DNA from: Paulinella micropora | Taxonomy: Eukaryota; Cercozoa; Imbricatea; Euglyphida | Direction of reading: 5' to 3' | Length of the DNA: 54,902 nucleotides | Assembly: GCA_009731375.1 (NCBI GenBank) | Contig: BJOX01000281.1 | Coordinates: 450,268 to 505,169 of the forward strand | Part shown: in pieces, positions 1 through 41,648 of the stretch | Layout: each line of letters begins with the position of its first letter | Numbering within the stretch: the first letter of the stretch is position 1 | The notes under the pieces: model-generated | The model's input: the letters and a program-made list of their open reading frames with translations, nothing else | Told to the model about the DNA's origin: nothing | Database searches by the model: none | Made by a program: the position numbers and the translations under genes

Positions 1-15
1 TTCTTCCCCCTCCAG

Positions 16-2715
16 TCATTCCACCACCTCGAAACGATTACCTTGAGTAGTGTCTGGGTGGGATGACGTATCGGTCTCCGAGGCAGTGTTGTAGGCCTGA
101 GCTTGACCGAAATTCGGGTTGGAGCTTGCCCATGAGCCTCCTCCCTTTCTGGGTGGGGGGGCTGGAGCTCGAACAGCTCTCCCTCCATAAGGGGTATATC
201 CCCGACCTCCTCCTCTTCCTCTCTGAGGGGTTCCTTGCCACCTCGAGGCTCCTCTCCATGTTCCTCGTCCTCGTCCTCCTCCTGCTCCTCCTCCTCGTCC
301 TCTTTGAGAGGCCTTTAAGTTCTTTTGTCTCTCCCTTTCCTCCTTCTTCTCCTTCATCCTCTTCATGTAGGTAATGATTGCCTCTCGTAACTCCTCATCA
401 TCACACATGTTTGCATACCAACCTTCGTTCGCAGCGGCAATCTGAAGCATGTTGAAAACGCCCGGTTCCTTGCCTTCCGTCCTGCTCAGAAAATTTGCCC
501 TTGCTGTTGGGTTCTGCCTATCATGATTGAAAGAGCAGTCTCTGTTCTCCATCTGTGCCTTACACTGCAAGCCCGCGAACCACCTCCAACATGCGGTCTT
601 CAGGTCTGGCTCTCTCTGTCTCTTCCAACCGGCAACTCTGTTTGTGTACGTGGCTTGTGCGCCAACAGGTACACCGCCTGCCTGTGCCGTATGTGCCTCC
701 GTGAGCGAGTCCATGTTTGAGCATGCACTCATCACTTCTTGAAACAGTGCTGACGGAGCAACGCTTTGAACCGTATTTTCGAACACGTGTGTCTCGAGGA
801 AGTTCTTGGACTTCACTGAGCTAAACGTCGAGCATTGTTGTATGAGCTGAGTAAGCTTACTCGGGTTAACTGTGTGTAACGCCGAAAAGAAATAGAGGAT
901 GATCGACTTGCGGCCATAGAATAGCCCATAGGAGGAAACTACCTCCGTAAGGGTCGCCGCCAAGCCAACATCACTCCTCAAACTCATCGCCACTGTCTCA
1001 AAGATTTCAAATCCTATGAGAGTACCAGTGCAGAGATGCTGGTATCAATGAGATTGAAAATATGAAATGAGTGTGGCCACCGCCAGTTCACACTGAGCGT
1101 CTAGGCCTGTTGCATTGTTTCTCTTAATCTCCTCCTTCTTTCTCAAAAACTTGTACTGTGTCAGATCGAATCCCTCCGAGACTAGAGATTGGTCAAAAAC
1201 AGTAACAAGGGCCTCGTATTCCTGCGTTTCGTCGCAAGGAAAAGCCTTCATGCAGGCATTGATCTCTTTGAGCTTGCTCAAAAGCGAAGCATCAGAGTCT
1301 TTGTCTGAGCTCGTCTTGGCATATAGCATGAGACTTGCCACTCCTCCTTTCTTCCCCTTGAAAGCATTTATGATATTTTGTCTGTCCTTCTTCTCAGTGT
1401 TTGTGACCACCACCGTAGTTGAGCCCGGGGGTGCAGGGGCTGGTGGGGCAGGAGCTGGTGGGGCAGGAGCTGGTGGGGCAGGAGCTGGTGGGGTCAAATA
1501 TGTCGGAGGGTGTGCCTTTGCACCACTCACTTTTGCTTTCATTCTCTCCAGTCTCATCGTTTTCTCGAACTCCTCATTCTCTTTCGCCTTCTTCTTCTCA
1601 GATATCACCAGCTTTTGAGCATGAGTGATAAAGGCCACCAATTCAGAAGCAGATCTGAGAAAATTATATTTCTCCACATATTGGTCAACACCTGCTTTGT
1701 TGGCGACCGGTGGTGCGTTACTAAGTGATTTAAGGACAGAGTGATCCTTGGTAGGAATCCATCTCTTCCATGCCTCCTTGTGCAGTAACGCACCCATCAA
1801 CAGTCTGATCTTGGTCAGAACTCTGTCGGTCTTCTCTAACTCATCAATCACAGGATGAGTTTCTCCTGCTGCCTTAATGCTTTTTTCCATCTCTGCCTTC
1901 CCCTCCTCCAAGGCCTTTATTTCCATTGTAAAAAAATGAAATATGCCACTCGAGTTTTTCGAACCCAGATTGGTCTTCATTTTTGTTACATCGACTGCCT
2001 CCTGACCAGTCGCGAGGAATCTGGCCGTTGCTCTTGGGTTTGTGTACTGGAGGTAACCCTCACATCGTGGGCCGTATGTACGTTCCCAAATCAGGGTTTG
2101 AGTGTACACCCCAAAGATAGCATCGAGTAATTCAAGGTGGGTGTGTGTGTCCCCAAACTTGATATGCTGTATCTTCTTTCTCTCTTCTGGATCAGAGACC
2201 AGTTTGCCGAGGAGCTGTGCTGTGTTTGATAATAGGATATAGACATCCTTTTTAGCACGACTTTTCTCTCTTCTTTGATCCTGAGGGATCCACACATAGG
2301 TATCCTTCTCTACCCCCATCTTGTTATCAAACTCTTTTTTAGTGAGGTCATAGTGGTCTTGCACCCACTGTTGTTCCTCCACTGTGATCTCCTCTCCATC
2401 ACTATGAATCAAGTCGATCATTTTTCGTCCTCCTCCTCCCGTGTAGGCAGGTGGTAAGGGATTACCATATGCTCCTCCTCCTCCCGTCTCTTCTTGTTCA
2501 AATCCTCCTTCATCTTCGTCTCCTCCATATCTTCCTTCATCATCCCAGCCCTCTTCTACTCCTCCTCCTACTCCTTCATCTCCTCCTCCTTCATTCAATC
2601 CTCCTCCTCCTCCTTCATTCAATCCTCTTCCTCCTCCTCCTCCTCCTGCTTCTTCTTCTTCTCTTCTTTGATCTGCCTCCGAGAATTCACTCACTTCGGC
2701 GGTCTCTGTCGACAT
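16..2715 (-). CDS. gag-like polyprotein of an LTR retrotransposon, split by one in-frame TGA
   Basis: Starts at the ATG at 2715. The N-terminal part (556 codons) has an acidic, Gly-rich head (about residues 15-100), a helical charged middle and a Pro-Ala repeat near residues 415-440. A TGA at 1045-1047 interrupts it. The same frame then continues without another stop to a TGA at 16-18, adding about 340 codons. That part carries a CCCH-type knuckle (C-x8-C-x8-C-x3-H, around CWRWFAGLQC and CSFNH) and an Arg-Gly-rich RNA-binding tail. The total (about 900 residues) is close to the 922-residue gag at 49922-52690, which has the same plan, so both are taken as gag. The TGA may be a nonsense mutation or a readthrough site. 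After the TGA at 16-18 the frame stays open to the window edge. Confidence 0.7.
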
Positions 2716-3481
2716 GATGTCGTAGTAGTGATCAACAGGAGGACAGTGTCAGCTCCTATGTTTGGTTTTTGTTCGTTTGTGTTCTGTTCCTCCTTCAGTC
2801 GATTGACTAGTGAAGAGAGAAACTAATAGAGAGGGTAGGATAAGATTCCCTGTCCTCTATGAAACACTGTTTGTATGTTTGTTTTTGTTTGAGAAAAATA
2901 GTCTTTGAGACTTTCTCCGATTTCTTGTTCTCCTTACTCAGATTACTTTCTCCTCCTTCTTTTCTATATTGTATCTAGTATGAGGCACTTGGACCTACAC
3001 ACAGATAGTAATAGAGAAGCTAGAAAAGCTCTCCTTGAGAAGTCGACAGTCGGTCGGATAGGTTCTCAGACCTACCTTTAGAAAACGATCAGAGATTTGC
3101 AAAAATACTCTGACGTATGTGTGAGATAATGCAGATAAATGCACAAACTAGAAGGGTAGAGTGTTGTGCTCCTGTCCCTATGCTTGTTTGTGTTTTGTGT
3201 GTGTTCCTTCACTCTTCTGTCCACCTCCTTCTTCTTGGTCTCTGTGTGAGAACAGCAAGAACGACAGAGAGTTTGTATCTGATGTCTCCTTGTGAGCACA
3301 CAGATACTGATTGGGCTAGAGGGTACGAGACACCTGCTTGAGACTAATTAAATTATTTGTTTTGTGAAAGAGTTATGAGGGAGCTGTGTTGGAGTATTTG
3401 TTTTCGTCTGACGTCACCGTGTGAGACAGGTCAGTGAAAATTCACTCTGTTGCCTGTATGGCAAAGCAGAAAGAAATCACC

Positions 3482-3499
3482 CTAGTGATGTGGATTCCA
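3482..3499 (-). promoter_or_regulatory. candidate primer-binding site of the left LTR element
   Basis: On the minus strand the sequence begins TGGAATCCACATCAC, two bases (TT) after a TACA-ending LTR boundary at 3502. Element A has TGGAGTCCC in exactly the same position relative to its LTR. The primer tRNA was not identified. Confidence 0.4.
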
Positions 3500-3501
3500 A
3501 A

Positions 3502-3735
3502 TGTAATGCCCCCAACGATAGCTAGTAAAAACTACAACCAAACACAGTCGTCAAAAGATGAGAATGATGTATCGTTATATTAGCTCAGTGAAGCCAAAAA
3601 GGAAAACTGCAACAGACCAGGAATAAAATGGCATCAGGTCCAATCCGGACAAATAATACTGAAAAACAAGCTGGTGCACCTGTCACCAGGAAAAGGTACT
3701 TTTTACCGGCTATCCGGGGGGTGATGCATACACAG
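3502..3735 (-). repeat. candidate LTR of the left element
   Basis: The inner end (plus strand TGTAATGCCCCC) is supported by the adjoining primer-site pattern. The outer end is a guess at the TACACA near 3735, because the minus strand there reads TGTGTATGCATCACCCCCC, similar in style to the TGTAACACCC start of LTR A. No second copy is in the window to confirm it. Confidence 0.3.
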
Positions 3736-3929
3736 ATTGTAAATATTATTAATAAAATACTGGTATTTCATATTAATAATTACTTAAAATATGATGTTTA
3801 TATATGTCATATGATAAGGAAGCTGACCGCCGCTGCATATAAAATAAATATTTACTATTAGTGTCGTTTCTACGAATGACAAGTATTTTCTAGTGAAAGT
3901 GTCTGCGTAAATTACTATGATACTGATAT
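3736..3929. other. AT-rich stretch without recognised features
   Basis: No coding region, RNA gene or repeat recognised. Could be outer LTR sequence or flank. Confidence 0.4.
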
Positions 3930-3930
3930 A

Positions 3931-4010
<80 letters not shown>

Positions 4011-4012
4011 AA
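3930..4012. repeat. (TA)n followed by (GA)n
   Basis: Simple dinucleotide repeats, TA from about 3930 and GA from about 3975. Confidence 0.9.
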
Positions 4013-4026
4013 GCAAGTAGACGATG

Positions 4027-4551
4027 ATTATGTCGCTAGCGTTGAAAGCTCAAACGAAAAAATAATCCCTACAAGAATTATCAGATGAATCAGCGACTAT
4101 TATTGTGGACATTCAAGTGGCAAACTATCCAACTTTGACCTCATCGTTCTCCATCAATCTAAGTGATACGACAAATCTGAAGCCAGCATTGGAAAGCTCA
4201 GGACAAGAGCTTTCCAACGGTGTGCGCTGCATGTCCGTATCTCAAATATTGATTGAGAAAGATGAGGTCAAAGTTTGAATTATGCCACTTGAATGTCCAC
4301 AGTAATAGATCGAAAAAAGTGGCAAAATCACCCAACTTTGAGCTCACCTTTCTCGATCAGAACCAGGAGCAGGGCTATGACGAGTCTGAAGGCACCGTTT
4401 GAAAGCTCAAGACAAGCTTTCAGTATTGTCGTATCTGAAATGTTGCTTGAGAAAAATGAGTTCAAAGTGGGATCATTTTGCTAGTTGAATGTCGCTAGAG
4501 AGTGTTTATGTCGCTAGCGTCATTAGCTCCAACGAAAAGATAATTTCTACC
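4027..4551. repeat. two adjacent fold-back elements between direct repeats
   Basis: The first palindromic element is about 4104-4308, with arms of about 50 bases (GGACATTCAAGTGGCA ... TGACCTCAT against its inverted copy). The second is about 4315-4500, with related but more diverged arms (AGTGGCAAAATCACCCAACT, inverted near 4470). The pair is bracketed by a direct repeat of about 46 bases (4027-4073 and 4505-4551, starting TTATGTCGCTAGCGT). There is no coding capacity. It resembles a MITE pair or one nested duplication. Confidence 0.6.
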
Positions 4552-4554
4552 GGC

Positions 4555-4660
4555 AATATGTCGACTAAGTACTTGCTCTTGTTGTTGTTGTCGTCGTCGT
4601 CGTCGTTGTTGTTGTTGTTATTGTTGTTGTTGTGGTTGCTGCTGCTGCTGTTGCTTGCTG
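4555..4660. repeat. (TTG/TCG/CTG)n triplet repeat
   Basis: Imperfect triplet tract just 3' of the transporter stop codon on the minus strand. Confidence 0.85.
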
Positions 4661-4666
4661 CTGCTG

Positions 4667-35138
<30,472 letters not shown>

Positions 35139-35503
35139 GTGTGGAAAAAAAAAAAAAAACAGAAAAAGCAACAGATGTGTGGAGAAAAGAGAAGAAACAG
35201 ATAAACGAGAAGGCGAAGAAGAAGAAGAAAAGAGAGAGAGAGAGAAAGAGAGAAAGAAAGAAAGAGAGAGAGAGAGGGAGAGAGAGAGAGAGAAGAAAGA
35301 GAGAGAGAGAGAGAAGAACGAGAGAGAGAGAGAAGAAAGAGAGAGAGAGAAAGAAACAGAGAAAGAAACAGAGAAAGAAACAGAGAGAGAAACCGGAGAG
35401 AGAGAGAGCGTGTCTCTCTCTTTCTATTTCTTTCTTTCTTTCTTTCCTTCTTTCTTTCTTTCTTTCTTTCGGTCTTTCTTTCTTCTTTCTGTTTCTTTCT
35501 GTT

Positions 35504-35544
<41 letters not shown>

Positions 35545-35558
35545 TTTCTTTCTGTCTT

Positions 35559-35604
<46 letters not shown>

Positions 35605-35783
35605 GAGAATGACATTTCATAACATAACATAACAAGATAACATAACGTATAACAAAATGTAAAACATAAAATAACGGAACAGAACACAAAAGACAGCAAA
35701 GCAACCAAGAAGAAGGAGGGAGGAGCTTTCTCTCTCTCTCTCCCTCTCTCTCTCTCTCCCTCTCTCCGTCTGTCTCTCTCTCC

Positions 35784-35814
<31 letters not shown>

Positions 35815-36059
35815 TGTGTTTGTGTGTGTGGTTGTGTTTTTTGTGGTGTGCGTGTGTGTGTGTGTGTGTGTGTGTTTGTGTATGTGTGAGAGAGAGAGAA
35901 GAGAGAGAGAGAGAGAGTATATGTGTGTGTTGTGTTGTGTGTGTGTGTGTGAGAGAGAGAGAGAGGGAGAGAGGGAGAGAGGGAGTGAGTGAGTGAGTGT
36001 GTGTATGTGTATGTGTATGTGTATGCGTATGCGTATGTGTATGTGTATGTGCATGTGCA

Positions 36060-36096
<37 letters not shown>

Positions 36097-36131
36097 TTGT
36101 ATGTGTATGTGTATGTGTATGTGCATGCGTA

Positions 36132-36168
<37 letters not shown>

Positions 36169-36210
36169 GTATGTATGTATGTATGTATGTGTGTGTGTGT
36201 GTGTGTCAGA

Positions 36211-36267
<57 letters not shown>

Positions 36268-36369
36268 TGAGTGATTGAGTGTGTGTGTTCTGTTGTGTGT
36301 GTGTGTGTGTGTGGACGGTGTGTGTTCTGTGTGTGTGTGTCTCTGTGTGTGTGTGTGTGTGCGTGTGTG

Positions 36370-36405
<36 letters not shown>

Positions 36406-36548
36406 NNNNNNNNNNNNNNNNNNNNNNNNNNNNNNNNNNNNNNNNNNNNNNNNNNNNNNNNGTGTGTGTGTTGTGTGTGTTGTGTGTGTTGTGTGTGTGT
36501 GTGCCTGTCTGTCTGTTTGACTTGTGTGTGTGTGTATGTGTGTGTTTG
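35139..36548. repeat. GA, TTTC, CT, GTAT and GT microsatellites with an assembly gap
   Basis: Purine-rich then pyrimidine-rich tracts, then TG-rich repeat; Ns at 36406-36461. The transporter promoter should lie in the first part, but nothing specific is visible. Confidence 0.9.
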
Positions 36549-36801
36549 ATTATCTTTTTCTGAATCCATGGGTGGTAACATGTAAACGTGGTGGAAAGAT
36601 ATAGAGTTGATGAACATGGAGAGACGCCAAGAGAAATTTTTGAATAACGTTCGACCGCAAAAATGAGCAAGCGACGAATTCATTGTTTTTCGTTTTTTTT
36701 TTTGCAAAAATATCCGTACATAGCGGTTTTGGAGTGGGATAAATGAAATTCAACGGGTTCTGAGTCAGTGATTCCCCCAACAAAACCAAACAAAAGCAAA
36801 C

Positions 36802-36870
36802 ATGGAGGCGGCTTTAGCAGCTTTTCGTGAGGGCAAGCACTATGTCCTCACTGATTATGTGGTCTGTATC
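36802..36870 (+). CDS. possible first exon of the leucine-rich-repeat gene
   Basis: An ATG preceded by CAAACAAAAGCAAAC opens a frame starting MEAALAAFREGKHYVLTDYVV, unlike the surrounding repeats. The frame continues to an assembly gap at 36902 and no donor can be fixed. The link to the exons at 37.4-38.3 kb is proximity only. Confidence 0.35.
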
Positions 36871-36901
36871 TTTCTTTTGGTTCCCCACGGTCAACCTCCC
36901 C

Positions 36902-37370
<469 letters not shown>

Positions 37371-37417
37371 CATACACATTATTGCATCACTTTAAGCTAA
37401 TGCTACCGCGCGGGTAG

Positions 37418-38313
37418 CAATACATGTATCAACCAAACCCTGAGGAAGCTGTATCTACAATGCAATAATATTGGTGATGACGGTGCCCACGCAATCGGAG
37501 AAGCTCTTAAGGTACCTGCAGTGCTTTTGCGATTTGCTTCGCTCCTTCTGATCCGATGTTGTTGTCTTCCATCACAAGAGAAGTTAAGCTGGTGTTCACC
37601 TAACACATCTTCATGATAAATAACCGTGCACTGCGCGGGTAGCAATGTCCACTGTTTTACTCCATCTGAGCGAATGTTATAGCCACTCAATCCAAGCTCC
37701 AGCAGAGTTGCATTCGCCTATTACATACAGAGTTTGCTTTACCAATGCTTCCGGGGCCCGGTTGCATGGCATCGCATGTTGTGTTTCTTGTGTGCAGGTC
37801 AATAGCACGTTGACTAGCCTGGACCTCGGCGACTACAACGCAATAGGTAATGAAGGGAAACAGGCGATCGAAACGTTACTGCGCAGAAACAATGAATGGG
37901 CAAGGCTCCGTGAGCATGCTCGAAGTGTCATGCCGGAAATCTATGAAGCCTTGCAGCAGTTCACTCCCGAGATATGCACCTGCATAGCTTACTACAGTGG
38001 ACCTGACTGCTCAGTTGCGATTGCAGAGGAACTTGCGACTCTTTCTCTTCTCTCTCCCTCCTCCTCCTCCTCCTCCTCTTCTTCTTCTTCTTCTTCTTCT
38101 TCTTCTTCTTCTTCTTCTTCTTCTTCTTCTTCTTCGCGATTGTTCTTGTCTTCTAGATCTTCTTCTTCTTCTTCTTCTTCTTCTTCTTCTTCTTCTTCTT
38201 CTTCTTCTTCTTCTTCTTCTTCTTCTTCTTCTTCTTCTTCTTCTTCCTTGAGGAAAAGAAAGGCGGAACGAAGCAAAAAAAGAGACAAGAAAGTAAAGAA
38301 AGGAAAGAAATGA
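37418..38313 (+). CDS. leucine-rich-repeat protein, two 3' exons
   Basis: The first exon (to 37511) holds one 28-residue ribonuclease-inhibitor-type repeat (core LRKLYLQCNNIGDDGAHAIG) and ends in phase 0 at a GTACCT donor. An intron of 286 bases ends TGTGCAG at 37797. The second exon (37798-38313) starts in phase 0 with the next repeat (LTSLDLGDYNAIGNEG), then a C-terminal helix (EICTCIAYYSG). It finishes with about 60 Ser encoded by TCT/TCC repeats and a Lys/Arg-rich end before TGA. Such repeats form protein-binding solenoids in NLR- and ROCO-type receptors, among others. The start of the first exon is uncertain (acceptor at 37416-37417). The poly-Ser tail is a microsatellite expansion and may be a recent extension. 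Confidence 0.6.
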
Positions 38314-38607
38314 AGGGAAAGGAAAATAACGTTCAAGGGGTCTCAGCCATGATACTTAGTCTATGATTTAAATATCATCAACTTAGCGAGCGGCGGCTGC
38401 AAAAGAACTATTAAGCAGCACAGCAGCAGCAACCATGACCACAACAACAACAGCAGCAGCAGCAGCAGCAGATACGAAAGAGAACCGGCAGGCGGATTAT
38501 CCAAGAAACACTTTCACAATATTTCAACAGCTGACTGAGTAACTGTTGAGTGGAAAAGGGAACTTATTTTTGGCTAAACTAAATGAAGTGAAGTTTAAGT
38601 GGGGGTT
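38314..38607. other. probable 3' flank with a (CAG)n tract
   Basis: CAG/CAA triplets at 38415-38470; nothing else recognised. Confidence 0.4.
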
Positions 38608-38940
38608 TGTAACACCCACGGTATTAATATACTACATCGTTAAGAAGAAGAAAGAGAAGGTGAAGCGGCCGAAGTGAGAAAAAGAAAGGAAAGGCAGTGA
38701 CGAAGAAGGTGGGCCCAGTAGAAGGGCCAAGGCATGTTATGCAGTCCAGGGAACCCGTAGGTTCGGCAGACAACAACCAACGCAACCCCGGGGGGGCGGA
38801 CAGCGACATCGACAGCGACCTCGACAGCGGCTCGGACTCGGAGCGGCAATTTGTGGTGCGTACGGTGCGCAAGTGGTTTCATGACCCGGGCGGAGGACTA
38901 CCGCATCGACGAGATGGCGGATGGGAGCAGGGGAGCTAAG
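38608..38940 (+). other. LTR-terminus match followed by an unassigned ORF
   Basis: TGTAACACCCACGGTA at 38608, with TACTACATCGTT shortly after, matches the outer end of the LTRs at 53-54 kb; similarity stops after about 30 bases. ORF 38697-38939 (80 codons) has a Ser-Asp repeat and RTVRKWFHDPGGG; unrecognised. It could be a remnant of a related element. Confidence 0.3.
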
Positions 38941-39437
38941 AGACTCGGGCGCCGGGCGACTTCAAGAGATCAAGGGAGCGGGGGAGCGCGCGGTGGGCGG
39001 CCCTACAACTCAGTGTGACTTTTTTACGCTCTATCAGCAGTAAAAGTTTGAGCGTGATCAAGTATCGAATGAGAATAATGACAGTTCAAAGGCTTGGACG
39101 CTGTGATTTTGCCGCTTGGGTATCATTAGTAGGTACTCAGAGTCAGAGAGCTCCTTTCTATTTCTGATTCGCTTTTCACGCAAATACGGTCAGTAATACT
39201 AGACTAAAAGAATGGTTGAGGTGGGATGAATTGCAGCTCAAGGCTGAGAAAAAAAAAGTAGCCTGGATTTAAGTTTGCAACCATGTGATTCAAATGAAAC
39301 CTACTATGCCACGGATTGTGGATAACCGGTACTAGTAAATTTATAATTGAAATATTCAACTCATCATCATGAGTCCGAGGCCCGGGGCCGCGTATCAGTT
39401 ACCAGTAGTCTTAGTCTACTGTTATCAGGAACAACAA
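38941..39437. other. unique sequence without recognised features
   Basis: No convincing ORF, RNA gene or repeat seen. Confidence 0.4.
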
Positions 39438-39438
39438 G

Positions 39439-39496
<58 letters not shown>

Positions 39497-39569
39497 ATCT
39501 GTTGTGTAGAAACTAAGAAATAGCACTCATCAGGAACAACAAGCTCTATCTATCTAACTATTTATCTAA

Positions 39570-39610
<41 letters not shown>

Positions 39611-39629
39611 AGTTCTATCTATCTATCAG

Positions 39630-39666
<37 letters not shown>

Positions 39667-39713
39667 GTTGTGTAGAAACTAAGAAATAGCACTGATCATC
39701 AGGAACATCAAGC

Positions 39714-39765
<52 letters not shown>

Positions 39766-40406
39766 CACGGCTTAGCTGGGCATCAGGTTAGTACTTTACC
39801 CACAGACTTCCTTGGTTGACGAAATCAGAAGCTCCATTTTTCTGACATTAGTCGATATCTCATCAGTTGATCTCATCACTTACTCCACGGAGTGAACCAA
39901 GGCCACTTGAGGTGTCACTGACCCTCCCGTGGGCTTGATGTTTTGAAATGGGTGCCATCTGTCGACAGACAGAGAATTAGGGGATGGTGTGGGTGTGCTG
40001 GGCCCGTGGTGGGGTGCCTTATGTGTGCCTAGCCATACGCCTATAAGTCACATGCCGAAATAGCGACGGGAAGCACAATCCTGTTCCCTCAGGGTGCCCT
40101 TTCTCGCTTGTTGAGCCCGGAATAAAACCCACAGTGCTCTGTCGGTTTATACTAGACTGTCGAACAGTCTCGAAACTCCATCTGCTTACTGGGTCCTCTG
40201 TAATGGAGGTGGGAGCTCGTTCTGCAAGGGGCGCTTATGGAACGAGCCCTGGCCCCGCCTGGTACTAGGGAGATTTGGTATCGCCTGTATCAGTCCCTTC
40301 GTGCAAACATCACGGCTTAGCTGGGCATCAGGTTAGTACTTTACCCACAGACTTCCTTGGTTGACGAAATCAGAAGCTCCATTTTTCTGACATTAGTCGA
40401 TATCTC

Positions 40407-40458
<52 letters not shown>

Positions 40459-40500
40459 GTTGTGTAGAAACTAAGAAATAGCACTCAAGAACAACAAGTC
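39425..40500. repeat. four copies of a GAAACTAAGAAATAGCACT module in (CTAT)n, with an R600 copy inside
   Basis: The module of about 55 bases (GTTGTGTAGAAACTAAG, then ATCAGGAACAACAAGCTC) recurs near 39.43, 39.50, 39.66 and 40.46 kb between CTAT tracts, the same architecture as the exon arrays, but I cannot assign it to a gene. Confidence 0.75.
39764..40408 (+). mobile_element. R600 interspersed repeat, copy e
   Basis: Starts with the tRNA-like part (CACGGCTTAGCTGGGCATC) and repeats that part at its right end, so it is one unit plus about 105 bases of the next. Ends CGATATCTCATC + CTAT. Shows the unit's tandem nature most clearly. Confidence 0.7.
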
Positions 40501-40795
40501 TGTCTGTCTGTCTGTCTGTCTGTGTTGTCAGTCTCTCTGTCTGTCTGTGAAAAAACAAGGGAAGAAAGGGGGGGGGGGGGGGTTTCTAAGGCCCCACCCC
40601 CCCTTTCCATTTTGAATTTGCTATCGTTTGCCATTTTTGCCATATCTGTTCATATAAGGGCGATAACAACATTATCCCCCGTTTTACACATAGTGCCAAA
40701 AAAGAAAAAAAAGTTGTGTGGTCAAGTTCCCAATTCTTTTTGTGTCGTTTGGTTTCAATTATGTTCTAAACATTACACATCATTATTTATAAAAA

Positions 40796-41608
40796 ATGAA
40801 TTGCGAATATTACGACAAGAAAGGATACCGACGGATATCATTACGAGGTGGCACATCCATCATATGTGATGAATGCTTAAAGATATGTAGAAATTGTAAA
40901 ATTGTAAGAACCCCTGAAAATTCTTATGCTAATAGAAACTACTGTAAGGAATGTTGTAAAAAATACCAGAATGAATATGCGAAAACACACAAACAAATAT
41001 TAACACCTGAACAAAAAGCATATTAAAAAGAATATGATAGAAAACGACAACCCGAAAAAGCTAGAAAAATTAAATGTCCGCAATGTGATAAAGAAATGAG
41101 GCGAGACTGTCTAAATATACATATCAAAGAAATACACGAAAATAAAAAAAAGATATTGAGTGAAGAAGCAAAACAAAAGAGACGAGAATATGCCAGAAAA
41201 CGACAAGCAGAAAAAGTCAAATGCCTGCAATGTGATATGGAAATGAGACGAGATAGTCTAATTCAACACACAAAGCGAAAGCATCCTATACCAATAGCAC
41301 CACCAATCCCCGAAGCATTACAGCCAAAAGAATACAAATTACCAGATAAGAAATGTATATATTGCTCTAAGGTAATAAATAATAACATAACTTTAAGAAT
41401 ACACGAATTGCGATGTGGTAAAATTAAACGAAATAAAGAAGCTACCTCATTATTAGAACAATACAAAACGACAGTTATGGGGCCCGAACTATTAAATGTA
41501 TTGATGACACAATCGTTAATAGCACGGTGTCAATATTGCTCTATGGTAATAATTGATAACATAACTTTGACAAAACACAAAGAGTCGTGTGGTCGTATTA
41601 TTAAATAA
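40796..41608 (+). pseudogene. Polinton-like zinc-finger protein with one in-frame TAA
   Basis: One frame from ATG 40796 to a stop at 41606-41608, interrupted only by TAA at 41024-41026. It holds an N-terminal CxxC pair region (CDECLKICRNC, CKECC) and four spaced C2H2-like fingers (CPQCDKEM...H, CLQCDMEM...H, CIYCSKV...H, CQYCSMV...H) joined by basic linkers. The repeated REYARKRQ/KEYDRKRQ linkers before fingers 1 and 2 show the two sides of the stop belong together. Likely DNA binding; a specific role is unknown. Confidence 0.65.
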
Positions 41609-41648
41609 TTATTTACATTTATAAAAAATAATATTACATATATATAAG

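Larger units (their letters stand above)
1..3735 (-). mobile_element. 5' part of an LTR retrotransposon running off the left edge
   Basis: Order on the minus strand: possible LTR (3502-3735), possible primer-binding site (3482-3499), a leader of about 770 bases (2716-3481, no convincing gene), then gag. Protease, reverse transcriptase and integrase would lie left of base 1. The LTR inner end and primer site have the same geometry as element A at 52.9 kb. Confidence 0.55.

Noticed and set aside
37403-37690. 95-codon minus-strand ORF
   Set aside because: Antisense shadow of the leucine-rich-repeat exon.
41024-41026. TAA read as a sense codon (altered genetic code)
   Set aside because: Other genes here, including the small basic protein at 41649-41843, end at TAA; simple mutation is more likely.
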